Origin: Bolinopsis microptera
Taxonomy: Eukaryota > Ctenophora > Tentaculata > Lobata > Bolinopsidae
Assembly: GCF_026151205.1 (NCBI RefSeq)
Contig: NC_087077.1
Coordinates: 6,288,483 to 6,348,482, forward strand
DNA length: 60,000 nucleotides
Reading direction: 5' to 3'
Positions within the stretch are counted from its first letter, which is position 1. Each line of letters opens with the position of its first letter. Under the pieces are notes generated by a model, which was not told the origin of the DNA, ran no database searches, and saw only the letters and a list, made by a program, of their open reading frames with translations. Made by a program: the position numbers and the translations under genes. Of this stretch, positions 35,674-47,768 are shown in pieces.

Positions 35674-37762
35674 TTAAGCTAAGTCTCTCGGGAAACGAAG
35701 TGCGTCTATATTAACTAAGAATTTAGCAATCTCTTTTAAAAGCTTTGGTTGAGTGAATATGAGATCCATTCCCTCGAAGAGGTTGGTTTTAGCTTCAGGG
35801 CTAAGGCGGTCCCTGTTGTCTTGGTAGAGGGGGCAGGTTCTAAGCACATGAACCTCATCTTCAATTATGGGATCAAAGAAGGGTAACTCTGCCATGTACT
35901 CCAGAGTGTTCTTGTCCTTAGTGGAACATGTAGGACAGATAAGATTTAGGATGTTGTTTCTTCTGACTTGTCCATGGCGTCCCGTTTCAATATTTAGGCG
36001 GTGAGAGCTAGTCCTTATTTGGGCTAGTCTTTTTGACTGGTTATATGGAAGATAGAGAGAGAGGTATTTTTCACAACCAAAACTTGATTTAATCGAATTG
36101 TAAAATCCAAGTTTTCTGTTGAGCTGTCTCTCTTCATCCCATTGCGTTCTAAAGCAAGAACGGAGAACATCTCGTTTCTGAATGGGTGATAGTTGCCTTT
36201 CGTTCGTTTCTGCCAGAAATTGATTCATCGACGTAATGCCGGAGTACCATGATAGGCCCATTTTCTTTTGTTCTGTGAAAGCATGTCGAACAAGGGCGTC
36301 CGATCCGGAAGTTTCCATGCTTTCTAGTCTTCGAACATAGTTAAATACTTGGGGACTGGCCTCAATAGCAAGAGGGTATCGACCCGTATCGCCCCACACT
36401 CCTGCATTGGAGGTTCTTTTGCCGACGCTTATAGTCCACTTTAGGAAGGAGAGGTGAACTTTCTCGATCTGATCTTCGGCAATTTCCTTGAGTTGAGGGA
36501 ACTTGTTCCGGGAAGAGAATGCCGTCGTGAATTTGGTCTGGGGTAACCATATCTGACAACCGTAAGACTGTAAGAGGCGATAGGGAGAACTAAGGCGTCG
36601 AAAAGCTTAAATATCACAGTTTTCTTAATTGACTGTAGGTCAATCATACTTTTGAGTGAGAAGTAGCTTCTGATAGCTTTCTGCTTCAATTTCACTTGTG
36701 CTAGCTTCAGACTTCCAGTAAGAGTATATGTTATGCCGAGGTAGGTATATTCTCGGACAGAGGAGATGGATATTTGGCCGTAAGTGAAGTTTTTGCTTTC
36801 TTTTAGTATCCTCCCAGCACGGTTGAAAACCATGATAGCTGTTTTAGATATGTTAACTGACAAGCCCCACTCAAGGCAGTAGGATTCGAGAGTGTTGAGC
36901 ATTTTCTGGAGACTCATCGAGTTTAGGGCAAGCAGTATTAGATCATCAGCCCAGAGTAAGTGAGTTACTCGTGTCGAATTGATGATAGGCACTTCAACTT
37001 CTTCCAGCTCGTTAAGGTCTTCAGAGAGCTGATGGATAAATATCTTAAAGAGTTCAGGAGACATTGGGTGACCCTGTTCTGTGCCACAAAGAACATCAAT
37101 CCTTTCTGACAGTTTGTTCAAGAGTTTAATTTTCGCTGATGAGTTAGTATACATGTGTTTCAAACAGCTGAAGAATCGGCCTTGTATTCCTAAGTGCCAA
37201 ATCTTGTATAACAGAGCTTCTCTGCAAACTGTGTCGAAAGCTTTGGCATAGTCGACGAAGCACGCGTAGACTCGCTCTTTCTTCTTTGATATATACTTCT
37301 CTACACATGTTGAAAGGGTTAGCATATGGTCAGCAGTTTGTGCTCCTTTGCAGAACCCTAGTTGATTCGAGGTGTCAGGACAAGCAAGATTTCTGAAACT
37401 GATCAGGCGCTGTAGAAGTATACCAGAAAATAGCTTCCCGATATTACTAGCAACAGCAATTGCTCTGTAGTTGTTTGGGTCGTATATACTACCTTTTTTG
37501 TGCAGCGGGGTTAAGACTGAGGTGCTCCAGGGGTAGACACCAAAAGAGAGGCACTGATTGAACAAGTGTAAGATAGCGGTCTGCATGTTCATGTTCGAAG
37601 ATTTAAGAAATTCGTTCAGGACACAATCCTCGGAAACTGCTTTGCCTCTTGCCTGTGTTACCATTGTACGTACTTTGGATACTTTGGAGAGATTCGTAGA
37701 TTCCTCTACTGGGTCATCGAATAGTCCGACCGCCCTTGCAGCATCGCTGCTGCCTTATTCAT
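35674..37762 (-). pseudogene. LINE reverse transcriptase, decayed
   Basis: The - strand frame (about 37762 to 36441, then shifted frame 36399-35674) encodes a non-LTR reverse transcriptase: LTPLHKKGSIYDPNNYRAIA, QLGFCKGAQTADHM, VYACFVDYAKAFDTV (motif A), GTEQGHPMSPELFKIF (motif B), LLWADDLILLA (motif C, W in place of the usual Y or F), then AREYTYLGITY-like thumb. After a frameshift near 36560, the C-terminal part has CPTC...HVLRTCPLY, a zinc-knuckle-like motif found in some LINEs. A stop near 37762 and the loss of the endonuclease show it is dead. Confidence 0.85.
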
Positions 37763-38189
37763 ACTCCAGTCCAGAAAAGAATTTCCCTTTAAGGGCAGCT
37801 GTAATTGCTCACAGATGGGTACTGCTCTTGCTGAGACTTGGAATGGTAGTCTTGATGGAGTAGAGTAGAAAAATGGATCCCCAGGTCATTTGGGCAGCGT
37901 TGGTGCAAGATTTTCCACATGTGGATGTTAATATTATCGCTCTCTCCTCCTTTGCATCGACATTAAACTTAGTGCTTTGAGCCGCTGCCAATATTCAAGA
38001 TGTTAAACACCCCAAATCCTTGATGAGTTGATGTGAAAGTACGCTGTACTCCTTGAATCTGTTGGATGTCTGACATGAGATTTTACTGGTATTTCACAGA
38101 GGGCAGCAGTACTCTAAATGACTTCGGACAAGTGACTTGTAAAGTGTAAAGACACTATAACTCCAAGATCCTTAACTTTGTCTGTACGA

Positions 38190-38430
38190 TAGAGCATATT
38201 ACCATCTGACATCTTGTATGTTTGTGTTTGACATACAAAAAGGCAGCTCATATAGACTCTCATTAGGATTCCCCCGGTGAATTAGGAGCTCAGATTTATC
38301 CTCATGTAAAACCATGTTATTAAGTTTGGCCAAGCAATAACATGGTCGAGATCTTGCTGAAGAAGGACAACATCCTGTTCTGACTCTGTATGTGCTTGAC
38401 TCTGTATGTGCTTGTATCACGTTGCGACCC
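38190..38430 (-). pseudogene. Short RT fragment of another LINE
   Basis: The - strand frame contains LNNMVLHEDKSELLIHRGNP, a segment normally found after motif C of CR1/jockey-type RTs (an Asn/Met/Lys-Cys region). It is only about 70 residues and interrupted by stops. Confidence 0.5.
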
Positions 38431-38569
38431 CCACGGTCGTTTCACTATCGTCCTGACGATACAGGAGGAGCCGCGCACTTCGTGCGCGGCGGGTCATACA
38501 ACGTATGACAAGTATGACTATGTATTATAAAACAGGATCTTACCGACAAAAATGATTCTTAAAAATACC

Positions 38570-39420
38570 TTAATGCGGTAAACTGTACCCTTGAAAAAGA
38601 TTTTCCCAACATCTGTTGCATGCAGCTATATCTCTAATTTCGTTCAATTCATGCAAGTTGTCCATTTGCAAATTTCTACTACTTAAATCACTTCTTAAAA
38701 CCGATAACAAGTTCATTCTAGGTCTCCCCAATCTACCAATGAATAAATTATCTGATTCAATAGCAAAAGAGAGAGCCGTTTGGGCTGGGGTGTTCTCCAT
38801 ACTCCTGAGAATGTGTCCAAACATCTTCCACCGCTGGTGTTCAATACGCTTGGATGACTTTTCAACTTTGCACCTTTCATACAATGCTTTGTTGCTTATC
38901 ATACCTTTAGGCCATTTGATGTTTAAAATGGACCTGAGGTGTCTACGATGGAGTGTGTCCATTTTCTCCATGGTTGCTTTCTTAGGACTCCAACTATTTG
39001 AGTTGTAAATCAATACAGATACAACTTGAGCATCATATAACCTCAGCTTTCTTTCAAGGGAAATTTTCTTACCGGACAACCATACTTTTCCAAAGTTCTT
39101 AAAAGCAATCTCAGCTAGGATTCTCCTTCTTTGAATGTCCTTCTCAGTACAGAGTAAGGAACCTAGTGACTTGTTACTTCGCCATGGTTCGTTATTAGCT
39201 AATGGCTGACCGTTTGTGTCTTTATCAGATTTTTTCGCCAGGTAGAAGGTACTGAATTCAGTTTTACTTTCATTTACTTGGAGGTTCCAGTCTTTGAGAA
39301 TCTCCTTCACTGTAGGAAGGAAAATTCTCAGTTTCTCGATGTCCTCGTCAGCAAAGTCACAATCGTCTGAATATTCCCACTCAGTTGGAAAACCTAGTTC
39401 TGATACTGGTGGGTTTGACT
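38570..39420 (-). pseudogene. 5'-truncated LINE, RT C-terminal part
   Basis: The - strand frame starts within the catalytic region (EYSDDCDFADEDIEKL, upstream of the Met at 39310) and continues LQVNESKTEFSTFYLAKKSD, KLRLYDAQVVSVLIYNSNSW, then HRRHLRSILNIKWP, HQRWKMFGHILRS and GRPRMNLLSVL. It resembles RTE-like RTs but is distinct from the copy at 4220. A GC-rich hairpin (GCCGCGCACTTCGTGCGCGG) lies just past the 3' end at 38470. Confidence 0.75.
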
Positions 39421-39429
39421 CCCAGATAC

Positions 39430-40106
39430 AGCTCTGAGGTGGTGTAGTATAATACGGGTGTGCTTAATAAGTATAATACGGGTGTCATCAGCAAAGAATC
39501 TTACAATTGAACCATGTGATCCGACGTTCCGTCCAACCTTTTTGGAAAGTACCGTCCTCCGCCGGACTGTACACCGCCGCAGTGACTTCCGCCACTGAGT
39601 CCTATACCCAAAGCTTCGTTTCATTTATGAAGAGTATAAAAAAGGAGGGGTCCAAGAACAGTTCATTGGGGGACACCACTGATAACCAAGGCTGCGAAAG
39701 AAGACACTCCGTTCACTTTCAGAACAACATTGAACTTACCTGGGGACCCCAGGCTATTATGTTCATAAACATAATAAAGATTAGGCGGAATGACAGGCTG
39801 AGTGCCGCCCAGTAACATTGAACGTGTTGATGACGGTCCGACAGAAACGACTCCAGCCACTTAAGAATCCTTTCGTTGAATCCATACTTTTGCAATTTAT
39901 CAATGAGGAGACGATGGTCCCCCTTGTCGAAAGCCTTCGCCATTCGCAAAGTCTAGATATATTGCATCAGTATCTGACCCACTCAAAAGGCCTCTCATGA
40001 TGTCATCGAAGTGGCTAAAAAGCTGGCCACTGGATGGAACGTACACAGTGTAATTTCCTCCAGTCTGCGCCGCGCTCCTTTTAAAAAAATACACTGTAAG
40101 CTCCAA
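39430..40106 (-). pseudogene. CR1/jockey-type RT fragments with frameshifts and a MITE insertion
   Basis: Successive - strand frames contain SHFDDIMRGL...TDAIYLDFA (motif A start), AFDKGDHRLLIDKLQKYGF, SFLSDRHQHVQ, VSGVPQ-type motif B and RFFADDTRIILI (motif C). The frame changes at least three times. A segment of about 75 bp at 39740-39815, unrelated to RT, interrupts it and recurs at 40438-40515. Confidence 0.75.
39740..39815. mobile_element. Tiny about 75-bp insertion repeated at 40438-40515
   Basis: Starts CTGGGGACCCCAGGCTATTA and ends GGCGGAATGACAGGCTGAG plus a CCCAGTAAC flank. It is absent from the RT family consensus pattern, as judged from the protein it interrupts. Confidence 0.6.
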
Positions 40107-41340
40107 TAATTATTTCGTCACGTTTGTTGAACAGCATCAAGCATGCTAATTAATTAATGATTTATAACCCAACAAGGTCCAACTCGGCGCGCGTCTCAGT
40201 AGGTTATAAACCTACAAACTGTTCCAAATGAATCTACTTGTTATCAATTACAAGCACGTGATAGATGATAGGTGATAGGCAATATGAAATTCCAAATCTT
40301 ATTTTATCCCACGGACTTATCAATTAAAGGCTGGTGGTGGTGTCATCGTTTGTCGCACTCGAAACGTTTCGCATTTGCGATCAATGCTGGCCCATCGAAG
40401 AAAATCTTTTTACTTTGTTTCTTTAACCATTATATTACCTGAGGACCCCAGGCTATTATGTTCATTAACATAATAATAAAGATTTGGCGGAATGACAGGC
40501 TGAGCGCGGCCCAGTAACCATTACACATTATAAAGTATGATTAGTTGGATATAATATTGAGTTCAAACAGTTCCCGAAACGAAAAAGCAAACATTTGATT
40601 TTTGTTTCGGCGACTGAATCGTCGAAGGGCCGACAAATATTTGTTGTCGAGTAGTGTTAAATACTCATAACTACATGATTATATTGATTTAATCTAGGAA
40701 TTGTATATAGTTATCTTTTACCAAGTTTAATTGTCAATGAGAATGCGCCCCAGCACTTGGCGCGCGCGGCAGCTTTGATGTTAGCAGCTACAAGCTAGGC
40801 AGCTGCCGATAAGTCGATGCCGCGCGCGTTCAGCGTACGGCTTTTCGTTTTCGATTTTACAAAGCAACTTTTAATGAAATTATCGGATATTTATAATTCA
40901 ATATGTATTGATTCTTCTGTGGAAAATAAAAATTGTATTAAACAAAAAATAAAAATACTAGGAAGAAGGAGTTAGGAGTTATTCTGACGAATGTTACTCG
41001 TCTAAATTTCTTCGAAGTAGCGCGCGCCGCTTTCTTCTCGATGGCAAGTGCTACGAAGTAGCGCGCCGCGGGCCAGATCATTAACAATGGTCAAGGAGTT
41101 ATCAGGAAAATTGGAGCTTGAGAGTTCACTTAACATCTAAAGGTACCATAACCGTTATCTTGTCGCTAATTGCAAGCTCTAACGGGTTTCCTCAGGTGAC
41201 TCTCGGATTAACGGGTGATACTCGTAAAATATCTGTTCCATATATTGGACCGTCGACGAGTCCAACTCGGCGCGCGTCCTGGTAGGTTGTAAACCTACAA
41301 CTCTGGGATCAAAAGGGTGGACTCCTGGGGTGCCTGACAG
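40107..41340. other. Non-coding repeat-derived interval
   Basis: No ORF. Two direct copies of a 40-base motif beginning TCCAACTCGGCGCGCGTC (40180 and 41259) lie 1.08 kb apart, each followed by GTAGGTT and its complement AACCTAC, suggesting the edges of an unrecognised element. GCGCGC-rich spots between 40740 and 41060. Confidence 0.5.
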
Positions 41341-42365
41341 GAAACCGTATTGCGATTTTAGCCCCCGCGAAACGGTGTCAGGTTTGTAACTAGTGATTCT
41401 GATCTATGCTCCTGTGAGTTTGCTGCTGTATCTCAAGTTAAGATACAGCAGCAAACTCAGTTAAGATATTCAACTCGTTAAGTGAAACAAATTTTAGTGA
41501 AACAAATTTAAAATTTTATCCTTTATTTTACAATCATAATATAATAATATTTATAAGCCTCCGTTTTGAAAGTTTTTAAATTTTAATACATTCACATTTC
41601 TATTTAAAATTCAATTTTATGTACAAGTCAATAACTGGCCGCCAAAGCCGCGCATTCTTGAAAACAGAATTAACTTGATTATAGTTATACGACTATGTAA
41701 ATTAAAAACTATCCGTGGTTTTTTCTTTTAAATAAATAAATTATAATTTTACCTAAGTCCAAAGCCAGCTTTGAAAAATTTACTATTAAATCATAATATA
41801 TATCGTCAACTTTAAATATTTACAATGCAACAATTCATTAATCTGTAAACACGCGTACTCCAGCCCCTAAACGCATAAATTGTTATGCGGCGCGGCTCAA
41901 GCCGCGCACGCACGTATTATTTTATACTGTTTGCTTTCTAATAAATATCGTGCCAATGTGTACGTCTAAATTGTAAACGTTCATGTTTTGTGTAAAGTGA
42001 ATCCAATTGGGACTAGTGACAAGGATAAGGACCCAAGTGCCTGTACGGCTTTTTCGGGCCCCTGTGGACCACTACTAGTGTATGTACTAAGAGCATCAAC
42101 TTGCGGGTGAACATTTTATGTCTCAAAACCCAACATATTATACATCATTGGAAAGGTCTCATTGAGTAGAGTCATATGGTACCAAGTTTTGGGGAAATGG
42201 CTGCTCCTAGCGAAAGTTATAGCCCGTCAAAGTCCCAAAATTGTCACTTTAGACAACGGGGCGGGGCATCGTGTTCTTAAAGTTTTTGACGAATTTTTTT
42301 TACAACATATTGTTTATCACATTTTTTTACACAAGATTTGCTGTATGCCGTAATTTTTAATCCAT
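41340..42365 (+). repeat. Dispersed repeat with inverted partner segments at 52.9-53.9 kb
   Basis: 41350-41445 (CGAAACGGTGTCAGGTTTGT onward) matches the reverse complement of 52925-53010. 42090-42355 (CATCAACTTGCGGGTGAAC onward) matches the reverse complement of 53635-53905. A perfect hairpin at 41417-41461 repeats GAGTTTGCTGCTGTATCT. Order is not preserved between the copies. Confidence 0.75.
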
Positions 42366-42544
42366 TACTACAGTCACAATCAATTTATTTTGTCATCAGA
42401 GTTTGAATTACGTAAAGAGACGATTTGTATTCCGCATGGTTCCCGGCGCGCTAGTTTGTCTACAAATTATTAATTCGCGCGTTACAATACAGAAGATGAA
42501 TCCGAGATTGTGGAACCAGATGATACGGTTTTTGAGGCATTTTA

Positions 42545-43130
42545 ATACGGTCATTTTAGTCTGTTAAAGTAATTTCAGAGTGCTGGAAATGGTTTCACGG
42601 TGTAGGGGGATGTGTTTACTAACTATTTTGACGTCAAAATTATCGCCAGAGGCTCCCTGAGTCATGGAATGAACGGAATGAACAAAAATGAAATTTTTTC
42701 TAAAACTCATCGGATTGCCCCAAAACAGGTCGGAATCGTTTGGTATTGACCCTTATAGTGTTCCTACAAAGTTTGGTGGCCCTAGCACTCCCAGAACGCC
42801 CACTAGAGACTTGATTCCATTTCCGTATCAAAAAGCTGGTTCCTGAGTACCGTATCCGATATTGATACGGTCATTTCAGTCTGTTAAAGGGGCTGCAGAG
42901 TGCTGGAGATGATTGTACGGTGTAGGGGGATGTGTTTACTAACTATTTTGACGTCAAAATAGTCGCCCAAGATTCCCTGAGTCATGGAATGAACGAAATG
43001 AACAAAAATGAACATTTTTCTAAAACTCGTCGGATTGCCCCAAAACAGGTAGGAATCGTTTGGTATTGACCCTAATAGTGTTCCTACAAATTTTGGTGGC
43101 CCTAGCACTCCCAGAACACCCATTATACCC
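42545..43130 (+). repeat. Diverged 310-bp tandem duplication
   Basis: 42548-42810 and 42858-43125 share about 85 percent identity (TACGGTCATTTYAGTCTGTT, CTGAGTCATGGAATGAACG, GGATTGCCCCAAAACAGG). A third, shorter relative appears near 43200-43300. Non-coding. Confidence 0.8.
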
Positions 43131-43720
43131 TTGGCTGGATTCAAGAATTTAGAACCAGTTGAGCAGATAAAACGGATTTTGAGAAATTTTGTCTGCTTGT
43201 GTTGTTGCAGAGAGTTGAATTTGGTTCAACAGTATTCAAACAAGATGTGTTCCAACTTAGTTTTGTAGCCCTACTAGTTTCAGAACGTCCACTAGAATCC
43301 GGTTCCATTTTCTTCCAAGAAGCTGTAGACAAGGTTGTTTGAAATTTAAATTTAACCTCTCTGGTAATACAACTTTTTACTTGGATGGATTTCAATAATT
43401 AAAGAGAGCAGATTGTTACTTTGTTATTTTTGAGATTTGATTTTTTGATATCATATGTACAAATGTATAAATCAGTTTCTACAAATTGTAACAGCAATTG
43501 GCAGTAATAAAGCGGTAGTAATAGTTTTGCACAACATCAATCATAATATCATTCAATACTTCAATACCTTCAAAATAATTTAACTCGGTTATAATAATTT
43601 AAACGCAGATCTAAAAGAACTAAGCACAGTAGTAGGATGAAGTTCCAGGCAAGGTTGGAGGAAGGTAGAGGTGAAGCTGTGGGTAAGGATAGTAGGCTGG
43701 GAAGGATCCATTTCTGATCC

Positions 43721-43832
43721 CGCGAGAGCAAATCCAGTTCCAAGTGAGAGCAAATCCAGTTCCAAGTGAGAGCAAATCCAGTTCCAAGTGAGAGCAAATC
43801 CAGTTCCAAGTGAGAGCAAATCCAGTTCCAAG
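43721..43832 (+). repeat. 22-bp repeat GAGAGCAAATCCAGTTCCAA
   Basis: Five copies. Opens Leu-rich frames on the - strand that I do not consider coding. Confidence 0.9.
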
Positions 43833-44004
43833 TCTCGACAAGCTGCTTATCATTTTGTTCAGGAGGTATGGGAGCCCGGAGGAAGAATTAGGGTTGGTTT
43901 CTGAAGAGGTAGTGATACCAAGATAGGGGATTAGGGGATGTTAGGTAAGTGCTGATAAGTGCTCCCTAGCTAGTTATAACAAGCTATTTTGTCCCATTCG
44001 TAAA

Positions 44005-46191
44005 TGGACACGTTCATTTGAGTTTGAGGATATTGGTAAACAAAAATAATAGCGTTTTTGACGATAGTGGCTTAATTTTGACATCTATTAACCTAGCACG
44101 TTCAGAAGTTCTGAACATTAGCCACGTAACCCATACTCCCATGTGCACCGCTCAGAAAGAAAATCTATTGTTGTTAGGCACTATAATGTTTCAAAAGTCA
44201 CATTTTGTGTGACTTAGTTAACTGCAGTTGTCTAATTATCATTCCTTGGTCTGAAATATAGTAAATTAGGTCAATCTAACAATTATGATACAACATTGGT
44301 TAATGGGCACGGATCGAACGGTTACAAAATACAAGGTAATATTTGGGTAACTTTGTCACACTCATGATACCATACCTCTATTCTACTGTGAGGTGTCCTA
44401 AAAACCCTTTCAACTCATTATTTTATGGTTGCTCTACCAAACATAGCCCTAAAATATGTTATTTTTAATAGTTAACTAATACAGGCACTTGGTTATTGGG
44501 AAATGGGGTTAATTCTGTCACAATATATGAAATTTAAAATTTTGGGCGAATAATTTATATCTGATTTTGGTTTGAAAGGCGGGAAAATTTTATATGATGA
44601 CAATGTAGTTGATGCAAGTTAAGATCAGTTGATGTTTACATTGTCACAAATAATTATACGAAATCGTAAATAGATTAAAAACAATGATTATAGAATGAAA
44701 TAGTCTCTTATAATAACTCTTATAATAACTGATGTGACAAAGTAAACATGTCTTGCCCCTATTTTGAAGATCTATATTCTATACCTCTATTAGAATATTG
44801 TCCAGAACATCAGAGCTTAAGTTTAACAATTTTAGGTTAAATTTGTCAAAGTCACTAAAAATGTGACAAAATTAACTTTTCATGCCCCAACAATTTCAAG
44901 ATAGTGTGTAAAAATTAGCATAGGCTGCTTTATTACCTATATAAATCAATCCAAACTACAAAAAATATATGTTTATGTGATGATTACCTAACACTTATAA
45001 TAACTGATGTGACAAAGTAAACATGTCTTGCCCCTATTTTGAAGATCTATAACTCTATTAGAATTCAACATTCTTTCAGAAACGATTGGAAGAATATTGT
45101 CCAGAACATAAGAACTCAATTTTTAAAATTTAGATTAATTTGTCAAAGACATTGAAAATGTGACAAAATTAACTTTCCCTGCCCCAACAGTATCAAGATA
45201 GTGTGTTAAAATTGGCATAGGATTTATTACAGGTATATTAAAGTATTAATCGATCCAAACTACGAAAAATATCTTTTAATCTGATGACGATTACCTAACT
45301 CTTATAATAACTGATGTGACAAAGTAAACATGTCTTGCCCCTATTTTGAAGAACTATACCTCTATTAGAATACTATGTAACTTTATCATCAAAAAAATTT
45401 CGATAAACTAGTTATTTTGCCAGCAAGGAGCTAACAGAGTTATAATAATTTTTTGTGACGAAATTACCCTATTTTTGACCATGTAGCGGTAGTTTAATTG
45501 TGACACTGTTAACATATTACCACCTGATAATGATTTATGTGACTGGTGCATGGTACTAGCAGTGTTGTTTGATCCATAGTACGTATAATATAAGGGGTTT
45601 AAGCTGGTATATCATTATTTGTTCAATTTCACACATGTTCAGATATTATCAAGATTATGTGACAAAGTAAGCCTGGTTGTGCCTTCTGTGTTTTAATTCC
45701 TTACGACTATATGATATAATAACAATTCCCAGCACTTCCAGGCCATCAAATAAACTTACACTACTCAGCATTGCTTATCAGGGTGCCCTAAACATTCATA
45801 ACATATTTTCTTTAATGTGTGACAGAGTAAACCTGAATGCACCATCTAACGAAAAAAGTCGTCAAATATGTAGGTAATGGTCATATGTACCCATCCAATC
45901 AACTGGACACTCAAAAATTTGGTCAAAAACGGCAGCAAGGGGTCCATATTTACTCCGTCACATGTTTATAGTGTGACAATGTAACCATTTCCGTGCCGGC
46001 TGTATTTAAGCGATATCTTATCACCTGATTAAGATATCGTTATGTGACAAAGTTAGCCTAGAGGATGAGACGATTATCCTAACCATCAAGGGTTTGTGTA
46101 ATTTCATAGTGTGACAAAGTCAACTACACTGTGCCTTTTAATAGGGTCACTTATATTTACCAATATCCTCAAACTCAAATGAACGTGTCCA
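44005..46191. mobile_element. 2.19-kb TIR element packed with a GTGACAAAGT motif
   Basis: Perfect 36-bp TIRs: TGGACACGTTCATTTGAGTT... at 44005-44040, and its complement at 46156-46191. No frame beyond about 65 codons. TGTGACAAAGTNAAC or close variants recur about every 100-300 bp (44727, 45010, 45312, 45657, 46034, 46108), some within a longer shared block (TGATGTGACAAAGTAAACAT then GTCTTGCCCCTATTTTGAAG). In the first 500 bp the motif is inverted (AACTTTGTCACAC). A non-autonomous element of unknown superfamily. Confidence 0.8.
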
Positions 46192-46820
46192 AATATCTAA
46201 GCATTTGTTGATCTGAAACTCATTGTCTGGAACTGTTGTTATCAAATTCTGGAACTGTTGTAAGCTTTGTCTGGATTCAGCAGGAGAAGGGGGAAGAAGG
46301 AACTCTGTAGCAGGACAAGAAGGCGCAGTCTTCTTTCTTCACGACCAGTTGGCCGCACAAACAATCAGATCACATTCAAAATTACATCATATCTCTCATT
46401 GCCAGTAATAAATAATTTAAGTTTCACAGTTAACTCCATCCAGTAATTATTATGATAGTAGTTCAAAATACAAACCAATAGAGCAATGGTCTTTCAACGT
46501 TATCTATCTTTGCATCCTGAAGTGGGTTAGGTGAAAATTCGTCGACCGCACGTAATCGTAGATTCAGAGTGTAAACAAAATTTGTGATAATGGGGATCGT
46601 ACAGTTATTTTTCAAATCTGACAGTTGAGAAGTCAAGAAACGTTCTTTTATCAGGCTAAACGAAATATATCAAACTCGAAAAGCTGACATTTGCAAATTT
46701 ATCGAATGAAAAACATGATTCATCTTTAGGTGTATATTTTCATGATATCTAGGATGCAACTTGGAATACTATATATTATATATATACTACAATGTACTGC
46801 AATTCAGAAAATTCTAACGC

Positions 46821-47768
46821 CTAAGACTGATGAACGAAAGACTTAGACCTGAAATCAAGTTTAAAAGATCTCAATGTTACTTTATTGTGCATTCTAGGAG
46901 GCTTAGTGGTAGGAGGGACAAACCTATTCTCTATGAAGCTTTGCCTTACCTTAGAGCGGATCATTGGGCCTCTTAAGTGCTCGTACTGACGGGGATGATG
47001 TCCCTTAGATAATGCCCACAAGAAACCTAAAGCCAAAGGACCACAATCATAAGAATTACCCTGCACCTGCGTATCAATATACCTAACTAAAGTAGTGAGA
47101 GGTCTTAACTTAAGAATACAGTGAGTGATGGACTTATCTAAAACAGTACTGTTCTCTAAACTAGCTAAGGTTTTCATGGAATCAAAAATTTCTACAACAT
47201 GAGGTTCACTTATGAAAGTAAGGGCGTTAGATATACAGAACCAATGTAAATTACTAGGATTAATTATCTGGATAAACTTACTGTCAACTGGACTAAAACT
47301 ACTATAACTATAAGGACTGGATAAGCAAGTGTCTTGAAATGAAAATGAGTTGGAAAGATGAATTTTACACATGTTGCTATAACTATTAACTATAATATCA
47401 TCATACCATGTACTAGAACTTTGACAAATATCATATTGCTCCGAATACATACTAAGTCTTCCTGTGTCGGAGTGAGTGAGCCAGTTACTAGATACTGAAG
47501 TTGATTTTGATTCTGCACTAACCTTAATCTTCTTACGCTTAGCACCAGCTTGTGACGGCTGTGCTCTCTTAAAGCCTGAGGACGGTTCAAAATCAAATAT
47601 ATCAAGTACTGGGCGCTTACTTTTATCAACACTAGGTGCGGGCTTAGACTGATCAGAAACAGGGGTACTTAACTTAAAGATTACAAGACAGGCTGAACGT
47701 GAAAATTCTAGGAATGCATGTTTAGAGAGTAGATTAGACTTAGTGTTGGAAAACTCATAGCAATTTGT
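46821..47768 (-). CDS. Ulp1-like (C48) cysteine peptidase, probably transposon-encoded
   Basis: The - strand frame is open from about 47768 to a stop at 46821; its first Met is at 47450. The N-terminal part is basic and Ser-rich (KRAQPSQAGAKRKKIKVSAE). The C-terminal 200 residues have the C48 peptidase layout: FIQIINPSNLHWFCIS (catalytic His-Trp), VVEIFDSM (Asp), then VQGNSYDCGPLALGFLWAL (Gln and catalytic Cys). It ends with a basic tail. Full SUMO proteases have longer N-termini. Isolated copies of this type in animal genomes usually come from DNA transposons that carry a Ulp1 domain. No transposase is visible next to it, and it sits in a TE-dense region. Length and intact triad suggest recent activity, or part of a spliced gene. 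Confidence 0.7.
   Translation of the reverse strand, partial: TNCYEFSNTKSNLLSKHAFLEFSRSACLVIFKLSTPVSDQSKPAPSVDKSKRPVLDIFDFEPSSGFKRAQPSQAGAKRKKIKVSAESKSTSVSSNWLTHSDTGRLSMYSEQYDICQSSSTWYDDIIVNSYSNMCKIHLSNSFSFQDTCLSSPYSYSSFSPVDSKFIQIINPSNLHWFCISNALTFISEPHVVEIFDSMKTLASLENSTVLDKSITHCILKLRPLTTLVRYIDTQVQGNSYDCGPLALGFLWALSKGHHPRQYEHLRGPMIRSKVRQSFIENRFVPPTTKPPRMHNKVTLRSFKLDFRSKSFVHQS

Noticed and set aside
41230-41390. Hammerhead ribozyme (GACGAGTCC and GCGAAACGG)
   Set aside because: The CUGANGA core is absent and I could not pair the required stems.
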